Source: JAYVYM01 sp046593925 (GTDB lineage: Bacteria; Actinomycetota; Actinomycetes; Mycobacteriales; SCTD01). Taken from it: a DNA stretch of 64,000 nt. Made by a program: the position numbers and the translations under genes. The stretch covers positions 13,946 to 77,945 of the forward strand of contig JBKJQN010000039.1 of NCBI GenBank assembly GCA_046593925.1, given 5' to 3'. The notes beneath the pieces are model-generated. The model made no database searches and was not told the DNA's origin. It saw only the letters and a program-made list of their open reading frames with translations. This document shows, one piece after another, positions 16,525 through 24,061 of the stretch (position 1 is the first letter of the stretch; each line of letters starts with the position of its first letter).

Positions 16525-16833
16525 TCAGCGCGGTGGTGCGGCATGGACCGCGGTGTCCAGCAGGCGTTGGTGGGCGAGTCTCTCGACCAGCTCGGGGAGC
16601 GCGGAGCTCGGCGACCCCGCGAGATCGCGGCGGCAGGCGAACACCACCCGTGAGATGTCGTCAAGGTCGAGCCGGTGCTCGAACTCGGCCATCAGGCGCT
16701 GGATGACGTCGGCGACCGTGCTCCCGCCTGCTGCCCACGGGTCCGTGCCGGGTTGCTGGTCGCGGGCAGCGGTGGCCACTGTCGACGCCTGGCCGGTGCT
16801 GAGGGTCCCTGTCACGTGCTGAGCGGTTGGCAT
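16525..16833 (-). CDS. Three-helix-bundle small protein
   Basis: A 102-residue protein with AAGGAG before ATG at 16833. The first 40 residues are Thr/Ala/Gln-rich. The rest forms three helices (VADVIQRLMAEFEHRLDLD, ISRVVFACRRDLAG, SALPELVERLAHQRLLD). This resembles the actinobacterial three-helix bundle dimerisation domain found in many short proteins of unknown role. It diverges from the XRE regulator gene across 207 bases. Family membership is from the helix pattern, without search. Confidence 0.65.
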   Translation of the reverse strand: MPTAQHVTGTLSTGQASTVATAARDQQPGTDPWAAGGSTVADVIQRLMAEFEHRLDLDDISRVVFACRRDLAGSPSSALPELVERLAHQRLLDTAVHAAPPR

Positions 16834-16994
16834 GGCGACTCCTTGGGAGGTCACCGGGGGTCGTCCGGCGGTGAGCGAGCGCTCTCGGGGTGCGGCGCGG
16901 ACCTGCGCGGCGACCCCGTCCCGGATCGGCTGTTGTCCAGCCGAGGTCACCTTACGACGCTCCCGCCCGGCTGTGTGATCAGCCTCACGGGACT

Positions 16995-17039
16995 TTGCTA
17001 GCAGGAGTGCTTGCAGTTGCTAGCGGTCCCGGCTACCGT
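16995..17039 (+). promoter_or_regulatory. Promoter and probable operator of the XRE regulator
   Basis: TTGCAG (17011-17016) and TACCGT (17034-17039) are spaced by 17 bases. The octamer TTGCTAGC occurs twice, at 16995-17002 and 17017-17024, exactly 22 bases apart; the second copy fills the start of the spacer. Two helical turns between palindromic cores (GCTAGC) is a usual arrangement for a dimeric repressor. Transcription should start near 17046, so the second ATG (17047) may be the leaderless start. Confidence 0.55.
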
Positions 17040-17040
17040 T

Positions 17041-17472
17041 ATGAACATGATCAAAGAACCGCTGGGGACGGTCACCGAAGCCGGCCACCGCCTCGGAGAG
17101 TTCATTCGCGAGCAACGGCACGGCAGCCAGATCTCACTTCGTCAGCTGGCCACCCTCGCGGGCGTCAGCAACCCCTACCTCAGCCAGATCGAGCGGGGGC
17201 TGCGAAAACCGAGCGCGGAGATCCTGCAGCAGATCGCCAAAGGGCTTCGCATCTCCGCCGAAGCACTGTACCTGCAGGCGGGGATCCTCGAGCAGCGCGA
17301 GGGCGACCGCCTCGTCGTCGACGCGGTGCTCGCCGACGACGGGATCAGCGAGCGGCAGAAGCAGGTACTGCTCGAGATCTACGACAGCTTCCGCAAGGAG
17401 AACGCCGCGGCGCCGCCGCCAGCCACCACACCGAGCACCATCCCCACCCCGCCCCAGGAGGCATCATCATGA
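17041..17472 (+). CDS. XRE-family transcriptional regulator
   Basis: A 143-residue protein with an N-terminal helix-turn-helix of the Cro/CI type: ISLRQLATLAGVSNPYLSQIE (split at the turn) followed by RGLRKPSAEILQQIAKGL. The remainder is a helical segment and a Pro/Ala/Thr-rich tail. It matches the position and layout of M. tuberculosis Rv0474, which precedes hbhA. Two in-frame ATGs (17041, 17047) occur; the promoter favours the second. Its stop overlaps the next start (ATGA), so it may control its own operon. Confidence 0.85.
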   Translation: MNMIKEPLGTVTEAGHRLGEFIREQRHGSQISLRQLATLAGVSNPYLSQIERGLRKPSAEILQQIAKGLRISAEALYLQAGILEQREGDRLVVDAVLADDGISERQKQVLLEIYDSFRKENAAAPPPATTPSTIPTPPQEASS

Positions 17473-17960
17473 GCGTCACCACCGACGTCAACAAGTCCGG
17501 CAACACCGTCACCGGCCGGTTCACCATCAAGAACCTGCCGACGGTGTCACTGGACGAGGTCAGGAAGCCGGCCTTCGCGTTCGCCGGGCTCGCGGACCTC
17601 GCACTCGAGCAGGTCAAGGATGCCCCGGCGGCCTACGTCGCCGAGGTCAAGAAGGCTCAGGGTCGGCTCGCCGAGGTGCCGTCGGTGGTCAAGACCCTCC
17701 CGGCGCAGGTGAAGGACCTCCGCAGCGAGGTCGAGAGCCGGGTCGCCAAGGCTGGCGAGCAGGCGAACGAGTTCTACGCCGCGCTCGCCATCCGTGGCCA
17801 GCGCCTGGTCACGCAGATCCGCCGGCAGCCGGCGACCGAGGCCACCATTGCCGAGGGCAAGGAGGCCGTGAAGAAGGCCGGCGCCGCCGCGACCGCTGCC
17901 AAGAAGTCGGCCAAGGCCGGCGAGAAGGCTGTCGAGGGCGCCGTCAACAAGGTCGGCTAG
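17469..17960 (+). CDS. HbhA-like heparin-binding hemagglutinin homologue
   Basis: A 163-residue protein with the HbhA layout: a predicted helical middle (about 60-120, for example PAAYVAEVKKAQGRLAEVP) and a C-terminal tail rich in Lys and Ala (KKAGAAATAAKKSAKAGEKA). In mycobacteria the Lys/Ala/Pro tail binds heparan sulfate and also membranes; whether that applies here is unknown. AGGAGG precedes the ATG. The gene order XRE, HbhA, DUF2516 equals Rv0474-Rv0475-Rv0476, which strengthens the assignment. A structural role at the envelope is equally possible. Confidence 0.8.
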   Translation: MSVTTDVNKSGNTVTGRFTIKNLPTVSLDEVRKPAFAFAGLADLALEQVKDAPAAYVAEVKKAQGRLAEVPSVVKTLPAQVKDLRSEVESRVAKAGEQANEFYAALAIRGQRLVTQIRRQPATEATIAEGKEAVKKAGAAATAAKKSAKAGEKAVEGAVNKVG

Positions 17961-18003
17961 TTCCCGCTGTCCCAGGCGGCGGCGAAGCCGCCACCAAGCA
18001 CGT

Positions 18004-18037
18004 ACGACCCCCGGTGCCCTCGCAGCCCGGGGGTCGT
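18004..18037 (+). terminator. Strong hairpin after the hbhA-like gene
   Basis: Perfect 11-base arms ACGACCCCCGG and CCGGGGGTCGT enclose a 12-base loop, 43 bases after the stop. There is no clear T-run. A smaller GGCGGC/GCCGCC hairpin lies just upstream. Confidence 0.65.
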
Positions 18038-18071
18038 GCGCTGCCCGGCCTCCGCCGGGCAGGATGGGCGG

Positions 18072-18362
18072 GTGAACCTGCTCGCGCCTGCCAACTACTT
18101 CCTGTTCGCCGTCAACCTCGTGCTGCTGGGCCTCGCGGTCTGGGCGTTCGCCGACGCCGCGATCCGGCCGGCGGCCGCTTTCCCGGCCGCGGGCAAGCTG
18201 ACCAAGCCCGCCTGGCTCGGCATCACGGGCATCAGCGTCGCTCTCTGCCTGCTCGGCGTCGGCCTGCTGGGTCTGCTCGGTGGCGTGGTGGCCATCGCCG
18301 TCATCGTGTACCTGGTCGACGTACGCCCAGCCGTTCGTGGGATGCGCCCCGGCGGCCCGTAG
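18072..18362 (+). CDS. DUF2516 membrane protein
   Basis: A 96-residue membrane protein with two to three spans (NYFLFAVNLVLLGLAVWAFAD and ISVALCLLGVGLLGLLG, then a hydrophobic third). It ends VYLVDVRPAVRGMRPGGP, typical of DUF2516. M. tuberculosis Rv0476 is the positional equivalent. Function is unknown. GTG at 18072 is chosen because the first span follows at once; the hairpin just upstream separates it from the hbhA-like gene. Confidence 0.78.
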   Translation: MNLLAPANYFLFAVNLVLLGLAVWAFADAAIRPAAAFPAAGKLTKPAWLGITGISVALCLLGVGLLGLLGGVVAIAVIVYLVDVRPAVRGMRPGGP

Positions 18363-18375
18363 GGTTGAGCCCCCC

Positions 18376-18615
18376 TCAACCTGGACCGTGCAGCAGCTCC
18401 GGGGCGATCCCCTCGGCGCTCTGCTGACCGGCGTGGACGAACACGAAGGCGGGAGAGTTGTTGCGGGGCAGGTCCTGGGTCTCCCCGTTGGCCTCGTAGA
18501 TCTCCAGCATCCCGGGGGCATCGCTGGCAGCGAGCAGCCGCCGGACACCTTCCGGCACCGTCGTCGACTCGCCGTCGCGGCTCCCGCCACGCAGCACCAC
18601 CGTCTCGTCAGCCAT
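18376..18615 (-). CDS. Hypothetical 79-residue protein
   Basis: A short soluble protein read from ATG at 18615. It begins ADETVVLRGGSRDGEST and contains RRLLAASDAPGMLEIYEANG and FVFVHAGQQ. It looks like a small alpha/beta protein with normal codon use and converges on the DUF2516 gene. No ribosome site is obvious and no family is recognised, so the call rests on composition and the absence of a competing frame. Confidence 0.5.
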   Translation of the reverse strand: MADETVVLRGGSRDGESTTVPEGVRRLLAASDAPGMLEIYEANGETQDLPRNNSPAFVFVHAGQQSAEGIAPELLHGPG

Positions 18616-18793
18616 GCGGGCGTTGTGCCCGGGCTCCCGCCCCGCACTCCTGATCCGACCCGGGCAACGGTCGTCATGCCCGGACTGTCAGAGAATGCGA
18701 AACCGGTTGCGGTTGGTGGCGTCACTCCCTCGGCCCGGCCTCGTTGCCCCTGTCGACCGGTGAGCCCGCCGGCCCCGTACGAGAGGCCCTGTC

Positions 18794-19228
18794 GTGACCC
18801 ACATCGCCACCGTCAGCACAGAGCTCGAGCTGCGCCTGGTCGTCCCCGGTGGCCCGAGCCTGCCGGTGCTCGCCGACCTGGGCTATGCAGCCGACGATCC
18901 GTGGGCGGTGCGCGTGGCGTTCCAGACCGGAGGCGAGGGCGAGGGCGAGGGCGTCGTGGAGTGGATGTTCGCCCGCCAGCTGCTCGTCGAGGGCGTCGCC
19001 CGGGCTGTCGGTGAGGGCGACGTGCGGGTCTGGCCGGCGGTGAGCGGCCGGGAGCGGGTCGTGCACCTCGCGATGGCCTCCCCGTCCGGGTCAGCGCTGT
19101 TCGAGATGGACCGCGAAGACGTCCTGGCGTTTCTGCAGCAGACCTACCTCGCCGTACCCACCGGCAGCGAGCACGACGCCGTCGACCTCGACGCCGAGCT
19201 GTCGCTCCTGCTGGTCGACGGCAGCTGA
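18794..19228 (+). CDS. SsgA-like sporulation and cell division regulator
   Basis: A 144-residue member of the SsgA-like family, found in morphologically complex actinomycetes, where SsgA and SsgB guide FtsZ placement during sporulation septation. Matching segments are STELELRLVVPG at the start, DDPWAVRVAFQTG, VEWMFARQLLVEGV, GDVRVWPAV and DREDVLAFLQQTYLAVP. Only one copy is in the window, so a role like SsgB is plausible, but subfamily cannot be decided by eye. It has its own upstream gap of 178 bases. Confidence 0.85.
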   Translation: MTHIATVSTELELRLVVPGGPSLPVLADLGYAADDPWAVRVAFQTGGEGEGEGVVEWMFARQLLVEGVARAVGEGDVRVWPAVSGRERVVHLAMASPSGSALFEMDREDVLAFLQQTYLAVPTGSEHDAVDLDAELSLLLVDGS

Positions 19229-19350
19229 TCCGACCGCCGGCCCCCCGATGTGGGTCGGCAGGCTGCTGGCAGGGGCGTCACAGGCTCGGCACAGGTCGCC
19301 CACCGAAGTTGGTGAAACGGCCGGACGCTCCGGCCGACCTGGAGGCCCCT

Positions 19351-19947
19351 GTGCGTAAGAAGATTCTCACTGTCGCCGCTGCCGGTGTGCTCGGACTGTC
19401 CGGGCTGGCGCTCGCCGGCCCGGCCCTCGCGGCTGCCGGTGCACCGTCCGCCGGCGCTGCCGTCAGCTCCAAGGTCGACCGGGTCAAGCATGCCCTCGCC
19501 GGTCTGGTCACCGACGGCACCCTCAACCAGGCGCAGGCCGACCGCGTCGCCAGCACGCTCGGCTCCGCCGACCTCGGGCCAGCCGGTCACGATGGGCGGC
19601 GCCGGGGCCGCGGCGGCCCCGACCTGGCTGCTGCAGCCACCGCGCTCGGTACGACCGAGGCCGAGCTGCGCACCGCCCTGCAGAGCGGCAAGACGCTCGC
19701 TCAGGTGGCGAAGGACAAGGGGGTCGCCGTCGACACGCTCGTGACGGCGCTTGTCGACGCCGAGAAGAGCCGGACTGCGAAGGCGGTCACGGACGGCCGG
19801 CTCACCCAGGCCCAGGCCGACCAGCGGCTCAAGGACCTGACCGCCCGGGTTGCCGAGCGCGTCAACAGCGCCCGTCCGGCCCACGGCCCCGACGGCGAGG
19901 ACGCCGCTCCTGCGAGCCCCGGCAGCCCGGCCGCTCCGACCGGCTGA
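19351..19947 (+). CDS. Secreted Ala-rich protein with two repeat helices
   Basis: A 198-residue exported protein with a signal peptide (RKKILTVAAAGVLGLSGLALA, cut near GPALA). The mature part has a repeated motif around QAQADR: GTLNQAQADRVAS near residue 60 and GRLTQAQADQRLKDL near 150. A middle unit, AALGTTEAELRTALQ then SGKTLAQVAKDKGV, is common in actinobacterial secreted proteins of unknown role. The tail is Pro/Ala-rich. TGGAGG precedes GTG at 19351. Confidence 0.75.
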   Translation: MRKKILTVAAAGVLGLSGLALAGPALAAAGAPSAGAAVSSKVDRVKHALAGLVTDGTLNQAQADRVASTLGSADLGPAGHDGRRRGRGGPDLAAAATALGTTEAELRTALQSGKTLAQVAKDKGVAVDTLVTALVDAEKSRTAKAVTDGRLTQAQADQRLKDLTARVAERVNSARPAHGPDGEDAAPASPGSPAAPTG

Positions 19948-19965
19948 CCGCGCGCTGAAGGCGGG

Positions 19966-20790
19966 TCAGGTCACCGGCGCGACGGTCGGCCACGGCACGG
20001 TCAGCTCGCCCAGCCGGGCGCGGCGCGGGTCCGCGCCCGGCCAGGCGAGGGACTCGCAGGCCGCGACCCAGCGCTGCCGGGGTCCGTACACGGCGTACGG
20101 CGAGGCCCGGGCCCACGCGTCGTCGAGCGCCCGGAGCAGGGCGTGCACCGGCTGCCCCGGCACGTTGTGGTGGATCAACGCCTTGGGGAGCCGTTCGGCC
20201 AGGTGGGCCGGCCTGCCCAACGTCGGGAGGTGTGCGGCGAGCACCAGGACCTGTGGGCCGTCCGCGGTCAGCGCGATCCAGGCGGCGCGACGGCCGAGCT
20301 CGTCGCAGGTGCCCTCGACGAGCAGGCCGCCGGGTGCCAGGCCGGCGATCATCGTCCTCCAGGCCAGCGCTGCGGCCGGCTCGTCGTACTGCCGGAGCAC
20401 GTTGATGGCACGCAGGACCAGCGGCCGCAGGCCGGCCAGCTCGAACCCGCCTCGAGCGAACCGCAACCCGGCCGCGCGTGCACCGGCCGCCGCGGCCACC
20501 CGCTCGGGGTCGATCTCCAGCCCCACCACCTGTACGTCGGGGCGCACCGCCCGCAACCGGGCGGCCAGCTCGACGGTCGTGACCGGGGTGGCGCCGTAGC
20601 CCAGGTCGATGACCAGCGGCGGCTCGGGCGCCGACGTCAGCAGCCGGCCGTACATCGCGGTCAGCCAGCGGTCGACGCGCCGCAGCCGGTTCGGTGCCGT
20701 CGTCCCTCGCGTCGACAGGCCGAGCGCGCGGGCGCGGCCCGCCGCATACCGCCCCGCCACGATCCGCCCCGCCACGTTCCGTCCGGCCAC
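19966..20790 (-). CDS. SAM-dependent methyltransferase
   Basis: A 274-residue class I methyltransferase-like protein. Motif I is VIDLGYGATPVTTVE (about 58-72), motif II is VVGLEIDPERV, and PGGLLVEGTCDE is the strand-4 region. The C-terminal half (LIHHNVPGQPVHALLRALD) is conserved in an actinobacterial subfamily of unknown substrate. The first 20 residues are a VAGR-type repeat, so the true start may be a few codons inside. It begins three bases after the SDR stop and is probably co-transcribed. Confidence 0.78.
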   Translation of the reverse strand: MAGRNVAGRIVAGRYAAGRARALGLSTRGTTAPNRLRRVDRWLTAMYGRLLTSAPEPPLVIDLGYGATPVTTVELAARLRAVRPDVQVVGLEIDPERVAAAAGARAAGLRFARGGFELAGLRPLVLRAINVLRQYDEPAAALAWRTMIAGLAPGGLLVEGTCDELGRRAAWIALTADGPQVLVLAAHLPTLGRPAHLAERLPKALIHHNVPGQPVHALLRALDDAWARASPYAVYGPRQRWVAACESLAWPGADPRRARLGELTVPWPTVAPVT

Positions 20791-20793
20791 GCC

Positions 20794-21543
20794 TCAGGCC
20801 GGCCGGCGGTGGACCTTGGTGGCCGAGGCCTGCTGCTGGGGGGTGACCTGGACCAGGTCGATGTTGACGTGCGCCGGACGCGAGGCGACCCAGGCGATGA
20901 CGTCGGCGATGTCGTCGGCGCTCAGCGTGTCCACGCCGGCATACACCCCGGCCGCGCGGCCGGCGTCGCCAGCGAACCGCACCATCCCGAACTCCTCGGT
21001 CTCCACCATGCCGGGGGCGACCTCGCTGACCCGCACGCCACGGTCGACGGTCTCCAGTCGCAGCGTCTCCCGGAGCGCGACGAGCGCGTGCTTGGCGGCC
21101 GTGTAGCTCGCGCCCCCCTCGTACGCCCATCGGCCCGCGGTCGACCCGGTCAGCACGATGTGGCCGCCACCCCCGGCGATCAGCGCAGGAAGCATCGCCT
21201 GCACGGTGCGTACCGTGCCGAGGACATTGACGTCGTACGTCTTGGCCCAGGTGTCGACGTCGCCGTCGGCGATCGGGGTGAGGTCGAAGGCGCCGCCGGC
21301 GTTGGCGACGAGCAGGTCGCAGAGGGGTACTGCGTCCGCGAGCTGCTCGACCGAGCGCGGGTCGGTGACGTCCAGCGCACACGGCCGGATCCCCGCGTGC
21401 TGCCGGGCCAGCGCGCCGAGCCGGTCGAGCCGCCGGGCGGCCGCGACCACCTGCCAGCCGTCCCGCGCGAGGCGCAACGCGGTCGCCGCGCCGATCCCGC
21501 TGCTCGCACCGGTGACCAGGGCCGTGCGCACGGGCGTCGTCAT
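20794..21543 (-). CDS. Short-chain dehydrogenase/reductase
   Basis: A 249-residue classical SDR. TGASSGIG (about 11-18) is the cofactor loop, NAGG the stabilising motif, and the catalytic set is Ser in TGSTAG and Tyr-X3-Lys in SYTAAKHA. The cofactor loop with AARRLDRL after strand 2 suggests NADP. The product is unknown. It diverges from mshA across 72 bases and precedes the methyltransferase gene on the minus strand. Confidence 0.88.
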   Translation of the reverse strand: MTTPVRTALVTGASSGIGAATALRLARDGWQVVAAARRLDRLGALARQHAGIRPCALDVTDPRSVEQLADAVPLCDLLVANAGGAFDLTPIADGDVDTWAKTYDVNVLGTVRTVQAMLPALIAGGGGHIVLTGSTAGRWAYEGGASYTAAKHALVALRETLRLETVDRGVRVSEVAPGMVETEEFGMVRFAGDAGRAAGVYAGVDTLSADDIADVIAWVASRPAHVNIDLVQVTPQQQASATKVHRRPA

Positions 21544-21615
21544 GCGGGAAGTGTCCCCGAGGTGCGGCTGTTGGGCCGGGGAGGGCAGGATCGCCGACGA
21601 GAGTGAGGTGGGCGT

Positions 21616-22941
21616 ATGACCCCGTCCGTGCCGGCCCCGTCCGTGCTGGCCCCGTCCGTGCTTCGCAGCGTGCACCCGCGGCGGGTCGCCGTGCTGTCGG
21701 TGCACACGTCGCCGCTGGAGCAGCCCGGGACGGGCGACGCCGGCGGCATGAACGTCTATGTCCTGGAGACCAGTAAGCGCCTGGCGGCGCTCGGCGTCGA
21801 GGTCGAGGTCTTCACCCGCGCCACCCGGAGCGACCTGCCACCGGTCGTCGAGGTCGTGCCCGGCGTGACGGTGCGGCACGTCGCTGCCGGCCCGCTGGAG
21901 GGCATGGGCAAGGAGGACCTGCCGTCGCAGCTGTGCGCGCTGACCAGCGGTGTGCTGCGGGCCGAGGCACGACGCGAGCCCGGCTGGTACGACGTCGTGC
22001 ACTCGCACTACTGGCTGTCGGGACAGGTCGGCTGGCTCGCGACGGAGCGCTGGGGCGTGCCGCTGGTGCACACCGCACACACTCTGGCCAAGGTGAAGAA
22101 CCTCTCGCTCGCCGATGACGACGTACCCGAGCCGCTACGCCGGGTCGTCGGTGAGGAGCAGGTCGTGGCGGCTGCCGACCGGCTGGTCGCCAACACCGAT
22201 GACGAGGCCCGCCAGCTCGTCGAGCTCTACGACGCGCAGGCCCGCCGGGTCGTGACGGTGAACCCCGGCGTGGACCTCGAGCACTTCCGGCCCGGCACGG
22301 CCAGCACGGCCCGTACCCGCCTCGGGGTGCCGCCCGACGCCGTCGTCCTGCTGTTCGTCGGGCGCCTGCAGCCGCTCAAGGCGCCCGACGTCCTGCTCCG
22401 CGCCGCGGCGCGGCTGCTGGAGCAGGAACCGGGCCTGCGCGACCGACTGCTCGTGGCCGTCGTCGGCGGGCCCAGCGGCAACGGTCAGGCGACATCGACC
22501 TCGCAGGGTGAGCCGCAGATGTTGCGTGACCTTGCCGCAGAGCTCGGCCTGCCCGTCCGCTTCGAACCGCCGAGCAGCCCCGACCGGCTGCGCGACTGGT
22601 ACCGCGCCGCCGACGTCGTGGCGGTCCCGTCCCACAACGAGTCATTCGGTCTGGTGGCCCTGGAGGCGCAGGCCTGCGGCACCCCCGTCGTGGCGACCGA
22701 CGTCGGAGGCCTGCGCACCACGGTTCGGGACGGCGTCAGCGGCTTGCTCGTGCCGGGCCACGACCCGACGGCGTGGGCGGCGGCCCTGCGCCGGGCTGTC
22801 GACGGCCGCGCGGCACTGTCGCCCGGCGCCCTCGCCCATGCCCGGCAGTTCTCGTGGACCTCGACCGCCGCAAGCCTGCTCGCGACCTACCGGGACGCGC
22901 TCGCCGACCGGGTGGCGCCGCGACTGGTCGCCGCCCGATGA
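21616..22941 (+). CDS. mshA: D-inositol-3-phosphate glycosyltransferase (mycothiol step 1)
   Basis: A 441-residue GT-B glycosyltransferase that joins GlcNAc from UDP-GlcNAc to inositol-3-phosphate in mycothiol synthesis. Signatures are GTGDAGGMNVYV (35-46), HSHYWLSG, the donor-site FVGRLQPLKAPD, and the retaining E-X7-E pattern in NESFGLVALEAQACGTPV. The first 20 residues are an in-frame 15-base repeat (PSVPAPSVLAPSVL) not needed for the fold. It is followed with a four-base overlap by a YbjN gene, the same order as Rv0486-Rv0487. Confidence 0.94.
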   Translation: MTPSVPAPSVLAPSVLRSVHPRRVAVLSVHTSPLEQPGTGDAGGMNVYVLETSKRLAALGVEVEVFTRATRSDLPPVVEVVPGVTVRHVAAGPLEGMGKEDLPSQLCALTSGVLRAEARREPGWYDVVHSHYWLSGQVGWLATERWGVPLVHTAHTLAKVKNLSLADDDVPEPLRRVVGEEQVVAAADRLVANTDDEARQLVELYDAQARRVVTVNPGVDLEHFRPGTASTARTRLGVPPDAVVLLFVGRLQPLKAPDVLLRAAARLLEQEPGLRDRLLVAVVGGPSGNGQATSTSQGEPQMLRDLAAELGLPVRFEPPSSPDRLRDWYRAADVVAVPSHNESFGLVALEAQACGTPVVATDVGGLRTTVRDGVSGLLVPGHDPTAWAAALRRAVDGRAALSPGALAHARQFSWTSTAASLLATYRDALADRVAPRLVAAR

Positions 22942-23447
22942 GTACCGCCGACCGATCACCGGGCCCTGCCGAGATCGTGCAGGCGGCGCTCGAGGAGGCC
23001 GGCCTGGAGTGGTCGAGCCCGGGGGAGGGGCAGTTCTTCGTCAAGCTCCCCGGCACCCACAAGCTGGCCACCAACTGCTGGCTCGTCATCGGCCGGCACG
23101 CCCTGCTCGTCGAGGCCTTCGTGTGCCGCAAGCCCGACGAGAACGTCGAGGAGTTCCTGCGCTTCCTGCTGCGCCGCAACGCCAAGACGTACGCCGTCGC
23201 CTTCAGCGTCGACGCAGCCGGCGACGTCTACCTGGTCGGCCGGCTCCCGCTGCACGCGATCACCGCGGACGAGGTCGACCGGCTGCTCGGGGCGGTGCTG
23301 CAGTACGCCGACGAGGCCTTCGACCCGCTGCTCGAGATCGGCTTCGCCGGCTCCATCCGGCGGGAGTGGGCGTGGCGACAGAAGAACGGCGAGTCGTTGG
23401 CGAACCTGCAGGCGTTCGCGAGGTTCGCCGACCCCGACCGCGGGTGA
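22938..23447 (+). CDS. YbjN-domain protein, copy 1
   Basis: A 169-residue protein of the YbjN family, a fold related to type III secretion chaperones, with unknown role in actinobacteria. Typical parts are FFVKLPGTHKLATNCWLVIG, LLVEAFVCRKPDENVEEF and GDVYLVGRLPLHAITADEVD. It corresponds to M. tuberculosis Rv0487. It overlaps mshA and the next gene by four bases each, so it is coupled to mycothiol synthesis at least in expression. Confidence 0.87.
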   Translation: MSTADRSPGPAEIVQAALEEAGLEWSSPGEGQFFVKLPGTHKLATNCWLVIGRHALLVEAFVCRKPDENVEEFLRFLLRRNAKTYAVAFSVDAAGDVYLVGRLPLHAITADEVDRLLGAVLQYADEAFDPLLEIGFAGSIRREWAWRQKNGESLANLQAFARFADPDRG

Positions 23448-23992
23448 GCACCGGGTCCCCGCCGGACCGCGCCGGCACGCTGTGGTGGCTCGACGGCCTG
23501 CTGCTCGACGCGCTGACCGCACTCGGCGCCCCCTTCGAGCGGGTCGAGGCCGGCGCGTACGCCGTGGCCCTCTACGGACGCCGGCGCCCGAGCACCGTGG
23601 TGTGGCTGATCGCCGGGGAGCAGGCCGTCGGCGTCGAGGCTTTCGTCATGCACGTCGTCCCCGACAGCTGTCCCGACCCGACCCGGCTGCACCGGCACCT
23701 GCTCGCCCGCAACCTGCGGCTGCGCGGCGTGCACTTCGGCCTCGACGACGTCGGCGACGTCTTCCTCACCGGGTCCTTGCCGCTGGCTGCTGCCGACGAG
23801 GACGGCGTCGACCGGGCGCTCGGCGAGGTGCTGCAGCTGCTGGAGGACGAGCAGGAGGCGCTGCTCGCGCTGGCATACGGCGACCGGCTGGGCAGGGACC
23901 AGGCGCTGGCCGCGAAGGTACTGGCCGACGGCGCCGGGCGGCGTCCCGCCGGTACTCCCGAGCGGGCCCCCCGCCGCGACGTCCGCAGGTAA
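23444..23992 (+). CDS. YbjN-like protein, copy 2
   Basis: A 182-residue paralogue of the preceding protein. The matching stations are VVWLIAGEQAVGVEAFVM, HRHLLARNLRLRGVHF, GDVFLTGSLPLAAADEDGVD and LQLLEDEQEALLALAYG. It is more divergent and has a longer Arg-rich tail (AGRRPAGTPERAPRRDVRR). The GTG start overlaps the copy 1 stop. The pair could form a heterodimer; that is only an inference from tandem position. Confidence 0.78.
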   Translation: MSTGSPPDRAGTLWWLDGLLLDALTALGAPFERVEAGAYAVALYGRRRPSTVVWLIAGEQAVGVEAFVMHVVPDSCPDPTRLHRHLLARNLRLRGVHFGLDDVGDVFLTGSLPLAAADEDGVDRALGEVLQLLEDEQEALLALAYGDRLGRDQALAAKVLADGAGRRPAGTPERAPRRDVRR

Positions 23993-24061
23993 CTGCGGAA
24001 GCTGCCCCCTGCGGCCGGCAGCCGTGCCAGGGTGCCGCATCCGCGTCCGCAGGAGGCCCCC

